DNA from: JBFWRI01 sp050248995 | Lineage (GTDB): Bacteria > Pseudomonadota > Alphaproteobacteria > JAIXQD01 | Reading direction: 5' to 3' | Assembly: GCA_050248995.1 (NCBI GenBank) | Contig: JBFWRI010000040.1 | Coordinates: 1 to 10,811, forward strand | Length of the DNA stretch: 10,811 bases | Shown here: piece after piece, positions 1 through 7,071 of the stretch | Layout: each line of letters opens with the position of its first letter | How positions within the stretch are numbered: position 1 is the first letter of the stretch | The notes under the pieces: generated by a model | What the model was told of the DNA's origin: nothing | Databases searched by the model: none | The model's input: the letters and a program-made list of their open reading frames with translations, nothing else | Translations under genes and position numbers: made by a program

Positions 1-444
1 AAAAAACGCCGCCACACCGCGGCCAACAATAATGGGAATGCGCTTCGCCATGCCAAGGTGCATAACATCGGCCACAGCAACGTTCTGCACGCAGTTCGTG
101 AAAATCGCCTGCCTTACCGCCGCCGGCACGCGCGCCACGAATTCATTCGCGCCGGGCATGGGCTGCACGGCCGGGTCTTCCTGAAAAAAGAGCGGCGCGA
201 ATTCAGCCTGAATTTCATGGTTTTCGTCGGCACTTATACCCCAGATTTCGCGGCCACCTTCGTAACCGTAAGCGGTTGCCGTAGCGGCCATTTCCAGCGA
301 TACGGGCGGCAGGCCCCGCTTGGCGCCGATCTGCGTTAGAATCTTGGCAATGCGCGGGATGGAATCCTTCAGCGTGCCATCCAGATCATAGATGATGACG
401 AGCGGCTGGTGAAGTTCGGGGCGTATGGGCATAGATAATGTCAT
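1..444 (-). CDS. HAD-superfamily hydrolase (phosphatase), C-terminus cut by window edge
   Basis: The reverse frame from 444 down to base 1 stays open for 148 residues and runs off the window. It begins with a hydrophobic strand followed by DLDGTLKDS, which is HAD motif I with the nucleophile Asp20 and acid/base Asp22. A helical cap region follows, then a strand ending IFTN (about 113-117), which fits motif II with Thr116. The motif III lysine and the motif IV acidic residues would lie beyond the edge. Family members are soluble cytoplasmic phosphatases of the Gph/PGP type that hydrolyse small phosphate esters; the substrate cannot be told. The start could be 444 or 432 (MTLSM); neither has a Shine-Dalgarno sequence, and I chose the longer. 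It lies 84 bases downstream of another HAD gene on the same strand and has its own candidate promoter. The two proteins differ outside the motifs, so any duplication would be old. Confidence 0.85.
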   Translation of the reverse strand, partial: MTLSMPIRPELHQPLVIIYDLDGTLKDSIPRIAKILTQIGAKRGLPPVSLEMAATATAYGYEGGREIWGISADENHEIQAEFAPLFFQEDPAVQPMPGANEFVARVPAAVRQAIFTNCVQNVAVADVMHLGMAKRIPIIVGRGVAAFF

Positions 445-459
445 AGCAGTATGGCGGGT

Positions 460-488
460 ATTATCCGTACACAGGCAGGCAAAGTAAA
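460..488 (-). promoter_or_regulatory. Candidate sigma-70 type promoter for the truncated HAD gene
   Basis: On the minus strand TTTACT (488-483, 4 of 6 consensus) is followed after 17 bases by GATAAT (465-460, 5 of 6). Transcription would start near 453, leaving a leader of about 9 bases before the ATG at 444. This suggests the last gene of the row can be expressed apart from ntrX. The rest of the 84-base gap shows no terminator. Confidence 0.4.
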
Positions 489-528
489 CGGCTTATTTCG
501 GCTGCAAATGCTGTATCTTTGGCGGACC

Positions 529-1179
529 TTAATCTTTCAGATTGGCAAAAACCGCGGCCAGTTCACGCAGGTCGCGGCACTGCAGGGTCGGTTCCTTCCC
601 TTCATAAACATCAGCGCTCACCAGCACGGTTGATCCGCCGCCGCCAATACCGCAATCGACGTCAGCCGCCGTGTCGCCGATCATCCACACATCTACGCCC
701 GGCTCAATACCCATCAACATACAGCAATGCACGAAGGACGCTGGATCGGGTTTATTCTTCGGCGCTTCGCCCGGGCAAACGGTTACCTTGAAGTAAGCGC
801 CCCACCCCAGCTGCGCGATTTCAGGTTCCATAAAACTGCGGCGCTTACTTGTGTTTATGCTCTGCACAATCCCTGCCGCATGAATAGCGGCAAGCATGTC
901 GCCGGCTCCGTCGCACGTTGCCAGATACTCCAGGTGCTTGGCGGCGTATTCCTGCACGTAAAGTTCGCGGGCGGCGGCAACATTCTCTGCGCCGGCCAGT
1001 TCGGCCATAATCACTTCGGGCGCCAAGGCGGTAAGGTTCTTGCTTTCCGTCACGCTGCGTTGCGGGCGGCCGAACGCAGAGGCCACCACATTGTGGCAGA
1101 CATTGATCAGCGGAATGGTATCAAGCAGCGTACCGTCCAGATCCCATACGATGGCGCGTGGCTTACGCAGCGTTTTCAT
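529..1179 (-). CDS. HAD-superfamily phosphatase, Gph-like (216 aa)
   Basis: All HAD signature motifs are visible. Motif I is VWDLDGTLLDT with Asp13 and Asp15, motif II is the INTSKR segment with Thr110, the motif III lysine is Lys143 in KNKPDP, and motif IV is GDTAADVDCG with Asp169 and Asp174. The long insertion between motifs I and II fits a type I helical cap, as in phosphoglycolate phosphatase. The enzyme should be a soluble Mg-dependent phosphomonoesterase; the substrate is not predictable from sequence. The frame is open upstream to an ATG at 1278, but that extension is basic and lies inside ntrX in another frame. ATG 1179 places motif I ten residues from the N-terminus, as is usual; ATG 1188 is also possible. 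The gene overlaps the end of ntrX by 17 bases, which suggests translational coupling. A glycine run (GIGGGGS) follows motif IV. Confidence 0.85.
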   Translation of the reverse strand: MKTLRKPRAIVWDLDGTLLDTIPLINVCHNVVASAFGRPQRSVTESKNLTALAPEVIMAELAGAENVAAARELYVQEYAAKHLEYLATCDGAGDMLAAIHAAGIVQSINTSKRRSFMEPEIAQLGWGAYFKVTVCPGEAPKNKPDPASFVHCCMLMGIEPGVDVWMIGDTAADVDCGIGGGGSTVLVSADVYEGKEPTLQCRDLRELAAVFANLKD

Positions 1180-2632
1180 TCTTGGCATCGGCTGGCGATA
1201 TCGGCGTGACGTTCCCTTCAGCTGCCGGCTCAGCCGACGCATCATCGGCCTCACCGTTGCGGCCGCTATGCAGGCCAAGCGACTTCAGCTTGCGGTGCAA
1301 CGCGCTGCGTTCCATGCCGACGAATGTCGCGGTGCGGCTGATGTTACCGCCAAAGCGCGTCACCTGTGCCAACAGGTACTCGCGCTCGAACAGCTCGCGG
1401 GCTTCACGCAGCGGCAGCGTCATGATCTCGCCGCTCTTGTCCCAACGCAGAACAGCTGGTGCGCTACCGGCGATTTCCGGCGGCAAGGCTTCAGCCTTGA
1501 TTGGGCCGGTTTCGCTGCCGTGCATGATCAGCAGCCATTCGATGACATTGCGCAGCTGACGGATGTTGCCCGGCCAGTGGTACGCCTGCAGTGTCGCCAG
1601 CGTGTCCTCGCCTAGTTCGCGCGGCGGCAGGCCGCTGGTGCCGATAAAGCGCTGCATGAAATGATGACAGAAAGCCGGGATATCCTCGCGGCGTTCGGCC
1701 AAAGGCTGCATGCGCAGGGGCACCACGTTCAGGCGGTAATACAGGTCCTGCCGGAAGCGGCCTTCGTCGATCTCGGCCTGGATGTTCTTGTTTGTGGTGG
1801 CGATCACGCGCACATCCACCTGGATTTTCGTGTTGCCGCCCAGCCTTTCGAACGTCTGGTCCTGCAGGACGCGTACGATCTTGCTTTGCGTTTCCATCGG
1901 CATATCGGCCACTTCGTCCAGCAGCAGCGTGCCGCCGTGCGCCATTTCCAGCGCGCCGATCTTGCGCGACTGCTGCAGCGTGGGCGCTTCCACGCCGAAC
2001 AGTTCCTGTTCAAAGCGGTCGGGTGACATCGTTGCGCAGTTCAGGGTGACAAAGGGACCCTGCGCGCGCTGCGATTTCAGGTGCAACAGGCGGGCGATGA
2101 TTTCCTTACCGCTGCCGGCCGGCCCTTCGATGAATACGCGCGACTTCGTCGGTGCCACCTTGTCGATGGTCTGGCGCATCAGTTTCACGAATGCACTTTC
2201 GCCCAGCAATTCGGGTATGGAATCGGCCTTCATGCGCAGTTCATTCACTTCACGCTTCAGGCGGCTGGCTTCCAGCGCACGGTTGATGATGTGGATCAGG
2301 CGATCAGCCTTGAACGGCTTTTCAATGAAATCATAAGCGCCGATCTTGATGGCACTGACGGCGGTTTCGATATTGCCGTGACCGCTGATCATCACCACCG
2401 GCACATGCGGGTAATCACGCTGCATCAGTTGCAGGATCTGGATACCGTCGATCGCGCTGCCCTGCAGCCAGATATCAAGAATGATCATCGACGGCGCACG
2501 CGCCTTCACGGCAGCCAGCGCTTCGTCAGCGCTGCCAGCCTGCCGCGTTTCCATGCCTTCGTCGGTCAGGATGCCGGCAATCAGCGAGCGGATATCGGCT
2601 TCGTCATCAACAATCAGGATCTCATGCGCCAT
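1163..2632 (-). CDS. ntrX: NtrX response regulator, AAA+ type (489 aa)
   Basis: Cytoplasmic response regulator paired with NtrY. Domains in order: receiver (about 4-120) with acidic Asp9/Asp10, phospho-acceptor Asp53, Ser83 and Lys105; AAA+ domain (about 140-375) with Walker A GPAGSGKE (170-177), Walker B GGTLLLDE (233-240), TTN sensor I (279-281), arginine-finger region FRQDLYYR (293-300) and WPGNIRQLRN sensor II (353-362); Fis-type helix-turn-helix (about 425-453). A low-complexity tail of about 35 residues ends the protein. The GAFTGA loop that contacts sigma-54 is absent: between ELFG and the Walker B region the sequence is VEAPTLQQSRKIGALE. This agrees with alphaproteobacterial NtrX proteins thought to act without sigma-54. 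In relatives NtrYX controls nitrogen metabolism, envelope or redox responses. The start has AGGA at 2646-2643, 10 bases upstream. ntrX is separated from ntrY by an unrelated gene. Confidence 0.95.
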   Translation of the reverse strand: MAHEILIVDDEADIRSLIAGILTDEGMETRQAGSADEALAAVKARAPSMIILDIWLQGSAIDGIQILQLMQRDYPHVPVVMISGHGNIETAVSAIKIGAYDFIEKPFKADRLIHIINRALEASRLKREVNELRMKADSIPELLGESAFVKLMRQTIDKVAPTKSRVFIEGPAGSGKEIIARLLHLKSQRAQGPFVTLNCATMSPDRFEQELFGVEAPTLQQSRKIGALEMAHGGTLLLDEVADMPMETQSKIVRVLQDQTFERLGGNTKIQVDVRVIATTNKNIQAEIDEGRFRQDLYYRLNVVPLRMQPLAERREDIPAFCHHFMQRFIGTSGLPPRELGEDTLATLQAYHWPGNIRQLRNVIEWLLIMHGSETGPIKAEALPPEIAGSAPAVLRWDKSGEIMTLPLREARELFEREYLLAQVTRFGGNISRTATFVGMERSALHRKLKSLGLHSGRNGEADDASAEPAAEGNVTPISPADAKNENAA

Positions 2633-2752
2633 ATGAACGTTTTCCTAGGTAAAATAAGGCTGGTATAAGCAGTGTCGCTTTTATGCAACATATACTGTTG
2701 TAAGGCGCTTTATGCAACCTGTAACGATGATTCGTTAACAGCGTAAGGCTGG
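2633..2752 (-). promoter_or_regulatory. ntrX upstream control region with dyads and direct repeat
   Basis: This 120-base gap holds a perfect inverted repeat CAACA-TATAC-TGTTG (2686-2700) and a second perfect one, TAACGA-TGAT-TCGTTA (2722-2737). A direct repeat TTTATGCAAC occurs at 2680-2689 and 2709-2718, 29 bases apart. GTTAAC occurs at 2734-2739 and again at 2752-2757, the second copy crossing the upstream gene's stop codon. On the minus strand each repeat copy reads TTGCATAAA. The distal one is followed after 17 bases by TATATG (2694-2689), a weak -35/-10 pair. No T-run follows the dyads, so a terminator is unlikely. The region probably carries a promoter and operator for ntrX; the binding protein is unknown, and NtrX itself is a reasonable guess. 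Confidence 0.5.
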
Positions 2753-4018
2753 TTAACGATTCACGTGCTTGGGATTGAAGATTTCTCGTAATTCAGCCCG
2801 CGTCGGTTTGAAGGGCGGCTCATAGATACCCATACCGATACGCTCACCTTTCCGATAAAGCTTCTCTTTGCCAAGCGGCAGCATGCCTTCGTCGATCATC
2901 CTGATGATGCCTAGGGCACCCCGCTTGGTCGGCAGATCACGGATATGGCCATTCAGCATACGACGCTTCATGCGGCTTGGCCCGATGCCTGTTGTCATAT
3001 GACCATCCGTGCGCACATACATGCCGCGGTTTATGTCGATGACTTGCAAATCAGCCGCGATATCACCTGGCCGCGTCGTGCGCACCTGGCCGCGCGCACG
3101 CAGCAGCCATGGTAGTCCGGTGATAAGATAAAGTTCCTCATTCCACATCGTGAAGTTATTGGGCCGGATGATGTACCCGCCACGCGTGGCATAAATAGCC
3201 GAGCCATTCTTCTCCGCGATTGGTGCCACCAGCGGCTTACCCTGTTCATCCCGTTCAAGATCGTAGAGTTCGTAAATATGGTGAGGCTTGGCGTAATCCT
3301 TGTTGTATGTGTTCTTTGCCATGGCATGTACTGTAAACAGCGGCTCCCCTTTGTCCGGGTTGCCTTTATAGAGGCGCTTGCGGCTGCTGTGATCGATACT
3401 CACCTCATGCTTCCGCATCCATGTGCACGCATCAAGGTTGGCCTCGAACGCGCTATGCAGCTTCGCCAGACCCTTATTGATCGTGCTCGCATTATAAAAA
3501 TCATAGTCCAGATAAAGACCGCTCAGCGGACTCGCTGCAACAATCTTCTTGTCTACTTTTGCGTATTGGCCGATGACGGCATCATCAACGACAACGGTGC
3601 CGGCAAATTCAGCCTGCAACCCGTTTTTCACATCCAGGAAATCAATTTCAGTGCGCTCTAGATCAACCGACGTACCGCGGCCTTGGGGACAGGGCTTATA
3701 ATCAAGTACAGGCGCATACTCGCGCTCTGGCAAATCAGCATACTCATCACGCGGCCGCACCTGGGCCACCCAGCCTTCAGCCGGATTGTGATAAAGCACC
3801 GTCGATTTTTGGTATGAATTCGTTTTAATGGTAATTTCTGTGCCGTCTTCGGTCTTCAGCAAGACGGGATTCATGAACAGGTTGAAGCGGGTGTCCTTTC
3901 CCAGCTTGCGCAGCGTCGGCAGCTTGATAGTACGGCTACCATCCAGCGCGGCGATGACATAGCTATCAGTGCCGAAATCGTATGAAAAGGAATAGGCAGA
4001 TTGCTTCTGTGCGGCCAT
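2753..4018 (-). CDS. Unrecognised soluble protein between ntrY and ntrX (421 aa)
   Basis: I do not recognise this family. A good Shine-Dalgarno AGGGA (4030-4026) sits 7 bases before the ATG, one of the clearest in the window. No signal peptide or membrane segment is visible, there are only two cysteines (110, 198), and the C-terminal third is rich in Arg and Lys. The first 170 residues look rich in beta strands, with alternating hydrophobic and charged residues. Short aromatic motifs include LYLDYDFYNAS (168-178) and GGYIIRPNNFTMWNEELYLITG (280-301, described here only as an aromatic, Asn-rich stretch). Residues 330-365 contain a basic patch including RMKRRMLNGHIR. It is placed between sensor kinase and regulator on the same strand, 72 bases after ntrY and 120 before ntrX. 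It may therefore be co-expressed with them, but a role in the pathway is only inference. No catalytic signature could be named. Confidence 0.8.
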   Translation of the reverse strand: MAAQKQSAYSFSYDFGTDSYVIAALDGSRTIKLPTLRKLGKDTRFNLFMNPVLLKTEDGTEITIKTNSYQKSTVLYHNPAEGWVAQVRPRDEYADLPEREYAPVLDYKPCPQGRGTSVDLERTEIDFLDVKNGLQAEFAGTVVVDDAVIGQYAKVDKKIVAASPLSGLYLDYDFYNASTINKGLAKLHSAFEANLDACTWMRKHEVSIDHSSRKRLYKGNPDKGEPLFTVHAMAKNTYNKDYAKPHHIYELYDLERDEQGKPLVAPIAEKNGSAIYATRGGYIIRPNNFTMWNEELYLITGLPWLLRARGQVRTTRPGDIAADLQVIDINRGMYVRTDGHMTTGIGPSRMKRRMLNGHIRDLPTKRGALGIIRMIDEGMLPLGKEKLYRKGERIGMGIYEPPFKPTRAELREIFNPKHVNR

Positions 4019-4090
4019 TGAAATTTCCCTGCTATCAATAGAAATTATGGTCTTGGTATAATCCTGTTCGGGAAAAAATTACAACCTTAA
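4019..4090 (-). promoter_or_regulatory. ntrY–orphan intergenic region with ribosome binding site and weak promoter
   Basis: Besides the AGGGA ribosome binding site (4030-4026), the minus strand has TTGTAA (4084-4079, 4 of 6), an 18-base gap and TATACC (4060-4055, 4 of 6), a weak internal promoter candidate. No terminator hairpin is visible after the ntrY stop, so read-through from ntrY is likely. Confidence 0.25.
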
Positions 4091-5935
4091 TCAGGCAACC
4101 TGCAGGCTGCTTTCAGGCGTTAATGGCATTCTTAGAGTAATGCGGGCGCCGCCGCCATCATTATCGCCCAGCTGCAGTTCGCCCTGATGAACTTCCATGA
4201 TCTTCTTAACGATTGCCAGCCCCAGCCCCGTGCCCTTGGCCCGTGTCGTCACATACGGTTCGGTCAGGCGGCTGCGGCCTTCTGCCGGCAGACCCTTGCC
4301 ATTATCCGTGATAACGATGTCGATAAACCCGCTCGGCCGTTGTTTGACGGCAATATGGATGGCGCCTTCTGGCAGATTGCTGCCTTCGCGGCCTTCAATC
4401 GACTCGACGGCGTTCTTCAGGATATTTGTCAGGGCCTGCGCGATCTGGCGGTTATCACATGTCACATAAGGGGTCGGCTCGGGCAAGTCCGTGGTGAAAC
4501 TTATCGTGCTGCTGGTATTGCTCATCAGGAAGACAACCTGCCGGATCAAATCATACAGGTCATGCGGTTTCATCTGCGGCGTCGGCATGCGGGCGAAGCT
4601 GCTGAACTCGTCCACCATGCGTCCGATATCTGCCACCTGCCGGATAATCGTATCCGTACAGGTTTTAAAGGTCTCGCGGTCGGTTGTGATTTCATTCATA
4701 TAGCGGCGCTGCAGGCGCTCGGCCGACAGCTGGATTGGCGTCAGCGGATTCTTGATTTCATGGGCGATGCGGCGGGCGACATCGGCCCATGCTGCCTTGC
4801 GGTGAGCTGATTCCAGTTCGGCGATCTGTTCGTTCAGCTGTTGCGTCATGCGGTTGAAGGCGCGTGCCAGCTTGGCGATTTCGTCGTTGCCGTCGGCCTG
4901 CTGTTCGGGAATCTGCACATCAAAGTTGCCGGTACGCACTTTGTCTGCGGCGTCAATCAGAGCCGCAATCGGCCCCAGCAGGCGGTTGGCGAAGTTAAGG
5001 CCCACCCACACCGCGATGGCCAGCAGCAACAGCGCCACTACAACGAAAATGGCTGTCACCATAACCTGCACCGTGTTCCGGCGCGATTCCAGCGACGTAT
5101 ATTGGGCCACCGCGCCTTGCGCGTTCTGCATATGGTCCAGCACCTGCTGGTCGACAAGACGACCGACGAACAGGAACGTGTCCAGAATCTTGTCCAGCTG
5201 CACCAGCGCACGCACGCGGTCGTCATTGTCGTCAACGATCAGCACCACATCGCCGCGCCGCGCGCGTTCCAGTGTCGACTGCGGAATCGGCTCGAATTCC
5301 AGTGCGAAGCTGAAACCACTGCGGGCCAGGATAGCGCCCTGCCCGTCAATCACCATCGCTTCGGTCAGCGACCGTACCTGCGTCTGCGCCTGCACGAACG
5401 CATTCAGGCGTTGCGGATTCTGGTACATCATCACGCCGTCACGATTAAGATCGTTCGCCATCGCCAGAATGTCGCCCTTAATCACCTGCTGGTGTTCGTT
5501 CAGGTAGGCGTGGGCAACCGCCAGCGACTCATTCACCGCCGTGCGCACGCGGTCGGAAAACCAGCCCTGCACGCCCATCACAAAGAAAACAGCAGCGAAT
5601 ATCGCCACCAGAATGGCCGGCGTAATGGCCAGTGCGCTGAATACGCCGATCACACGCAGGTGCAGGCGGCTACCGGCGCGGCCTTGTCGCTGCCGCACCA
5701 CCAGTTGCGCAATGCGGCGGGCGATGAAGAAGCCCAGCAGCAGGAAGATACACAGGTCGACAAGCAGCAGCACGAAGATGGTTTGTGAATTGCGGCCCAG
5801 CGGCGGGCTGTCGGTCAGCGCGGCATAGGTGGCAAGACCGGCGACACCCGCAGCCACCACCAGCAAAAACATCAGCTTGTTGCCAAGCTTGTGGCGGCGG
5901 GCCCATACAGTGAAAGCGCGACTGGTCAGCGTCAT
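4091..5935 (-). CDS. ntrY: NtrY membrane sensor histidine kinase lacking a PAS domain (614 aa)
   Basis: Inner-membrane sensor kinase that should phosphorylate NtrX. Membrane segments lie at about 21-40, 52-73 and 94-121, followed by a periplasmic sensing region (about 122-287) and a last membrane segment at about 288-313. A HAMP domain follows (about 314-370). The dimerisation/phospho-acceptor domain holds His392 in AHEIKNPLTPIQLSAERL, a sequence typical of NtrY. The ATPase domain has the N box TNILKNAVES (503-512; Asn504, Asn508), DNGKG (544-548) and GTGLGLA (568-574). Most alphaproteobacterial NtrY proteins are over 700 residues and carry a PAS domain between HAMP and the histidine domain. 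Here the HAMP helix runs almost directly into AAWADVARRIAHE, so PAS is missing. The start ATG overlaps the dusB stop as ATGA, which fixes the start and suggests translational coupling. No ntrB or ntrC precedes it. Confidence 0.95.
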   Translation of the reverse strand: MTLTSRAFTVWARRHKLGNKLMFLLVVAAGVAGLATYAALTDSPPLGRNSQTIFVLLLVDLCIFLLLGFFIARRIAQLVVRQRQGRAGSRLHLRVIGVFSALAITPAILVAIFAAVFFVMGVQGWFSDRVRTAVNESLAVAHAYLNEHQQVIKGDILAMANDLNRDGVMMYQNPQRLNAFVQAQTQVRSLTEAMVIDGQGAILARSGFSFALEFEPIPQSTLERARRGDVVLIVDDNDDRVRALVQLDKILDTFLFVGRLVDQQVLDHMQNAQGAVAQYTSLESRRNTVQVMVTAIFVVVALLLLAIAVWVGLNFANRLLGPIAALIDAADKVRTGNFDVQIPEQQADGNDEIAKLARAFNRMTQQLNEQIAELESAHRKAAWADVARRIAHEIKNPLTPIQLSAERLQRRYMNEITTDRETFKTCTDTIIRQVADIGRMVDEFSSFARMPTPQMKPHDLYDLIRQVVFLMSNTSSTISFTTDLPEPTPYVTCDNRQIAQALTNILKNAVESIEGREGSNLPEGAIHIAVKQRPSGFIDIVITDNGKGLPAEGRSRLTEPYVTTRAKGTGLGLAIVKKIMEVHQGELQLGDNDGGGARITLRMPLTPESSLQVA

Positions 5936-6996
5936 TCCGATGACCCCGCTCCGGGCACCACGGCTTCACGCTTATCACCGGCGGCAATCAGGGGCTCATA
6001 GAAAGCTGCAAGACGGTCACGCACGGCGACCGGGTCATCCATACGGTTGATATCAGCCCGCACCGTGGCGGAATCACGCAGACCCTTGGTGTACCAGCCC
6101 AGATGCTTGCGGGCGATCTTCACGCCGTTCAGCTGGCCGTAATGTTCCAGCATATCGTTGTAGTGCATGATAATCATTCGATATTGGTCGGCCAGTTCAG
6201 GTTCTGCCTTATGTTCGCCGGTGGCCAGATAGTGCATGACCTGCCCCAGAAACCACGGGCGGCCATAGGCGCCACGACCGATCATCACGCCATCAGCACC
6301 GGACAGGTGGCGGGCGTTATCAACGTCTTCCAACGTATTAATGTCGCCGTTGGCGATCACGGGCAGATCCACAGCATCCTTCACCGAACGGATAAAGCCC
6401 CAGTCGGCATGGCCCTTGTAGAACTGGCAACGTGTGCGGCCATGAATGGTAATCATCTTGATGCCGCAGTCCTGTGCAATTTTGGCCAGCTTCGGCGCGT
6501 TCAGGCTGTCGTGATTCCAGCCCATGCGCATCTTCAGCGTCACGGGCACCTTTACGGCTTTTACCGTGGCTTCCAGAATTTTAGCGGCCGTCACTTCGTC
6601 GCGCATCAGGTGCGACCCGGCATGACCGTTCACAACCTTTTTCACGGGGCAACCGAAGTTGATATCAATAATCATGGCGCCGCGGTCTTCGTTCACCTTG
6701 GCGGCTTCGGCCATCACCTCGGGCTCGCAGCCAGCCAACTGGATGGCGAACGGTGCTTCCTGCGGCACGAAAGCGGCCTTTTGCATGGCCTGCCGCACTT
6801 CGCGCACCATCGCCTGCGACGCAATCATTTCCGACACAACCATGCCCGCGCCGCATTGCTTCACCAGCTTGCGGAACGGCAGGTCGGTCACGCCCGTCAT
6901 GGGTGCCAGAATAACCGGCGCATCCACGCGCACCGGGCCGATGTGGATTGGCGTCAGGGGGCGTTTTTCGGCAGTGACTGGAAACCCGTCAAACAT
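5932..6996 (-). CDS. dusB: tRNA-dihydrouridine synthase DusB (NifR3), 354 aa
   Basis: FMN-dependent enzyme that reduces a uridine in the D-loop of tRNA to dihydrouridine, in the cytoplasm. The sequence follows E. coli DusB closely: APMTGVTDLPFR at the N-terminal flavin region, VSEM, IDINFGCPVKKV with catalytic Cys116, the LKMRMGW segment with Lys155, ITIHGRTR (about 182-189), IANGD (214-218) and GVMIGRGAYGRPW (about 236-248). A C-terminal helical tRNA-binding domain contains ARKHLGWY. The frame is open further to an ATG at 7038, giving 14 extra residues. I prefer 6996 because family members start close to the first strand, but neither ATG has a clear ribosome binding site. In alphaproteobacteria this gene (nifR3) usually heads the nifR3-ntrBC-ntrYX cluster. 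Here ntrY follows directly with a 4-base overlap. The CDF gene ends 75 bases upstream on the same strand, so a shared transcript is possible. Confidence 0.95.
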   Translation of the reverse strand: MFDGFPVTAEKRPLTPIHIGPVRVDAPVILAPMTGVTDLPFRKLVKQCGAGMVVSEMIASQAMVREVRQAMQKAAFVPQEAPFAIQLAGCEPEVMAEAAKVNEDRGAMIIDINFGCPVKKVVNGHAGSHLMRDEVTAAKILEATVKAVKVPVTLKMRMGWNHDSLNAPKLAKIAQDCGIKMITIHGRTRCQFYKGHADWGFIRSVKDAVDLPVIANGDINTLEDVDNARHLSGADGVMIGRGAYGRPWFLGQVMHYLATGEHKAEPELADQYRMIIMHYNDMLEHYGQLNGVKIARKHLGWYTKGLRDSATVRADINRMDDPVAVRDRLAAFYEPLIAAGDKREAVVPGAGSSE

Positions 6997-7071
6997 GCGG
7001 GGAAAGTAGCAGAATCGAGCCCGCGCAAGCAAATACAATGCAGGGTATTACAAGACTGAAAATGCTGGTTT

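Noticed and set aside
1..23. On the minus strand GCCGC, a 6-base loop, GCGGC, then G and six T: terminator-like
   Set aside because: It lies inside the open HAD reading frame before motifs III and IV, so the gene must continue past the edge. The stem is only 5 bp in GC-rich coding sequence and is probably chance.
1180..1278. Upstream extension of the HAD gene to ATG 1278
   Set aside because: The extra 33 residues are Arg-rich and lie wholly inside ntrX, while HAD motif I is normally near the N-terminus.
4057..4062. Perfect TATAAT on the plus strand between ntrY and the orphan gene
   Set aside because: No -35 at a proper distance and no plus-strand gene follows.
4841..5788. Long plus-strand open frame (315 codons) opposite ntrY
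   Set aside because: Its His/Gln/Arg-rich translation is the mirror of hydrophobic and acidic codons of ntrY, with no domain. It is a shadow frame.
6997..7038. Longer DusB N-terminus from ATG 7038
   Set aside because: The 14 added residues do not match DusB relatives and have no ribosome binding site, though it cannot be fully excluded.
6103..7059. Long plus-strand open frame (318 codons) opposite dusB
   Set aside because: His-rich translation and full overlap with a well-conserved enzyme mark it as a shadow.
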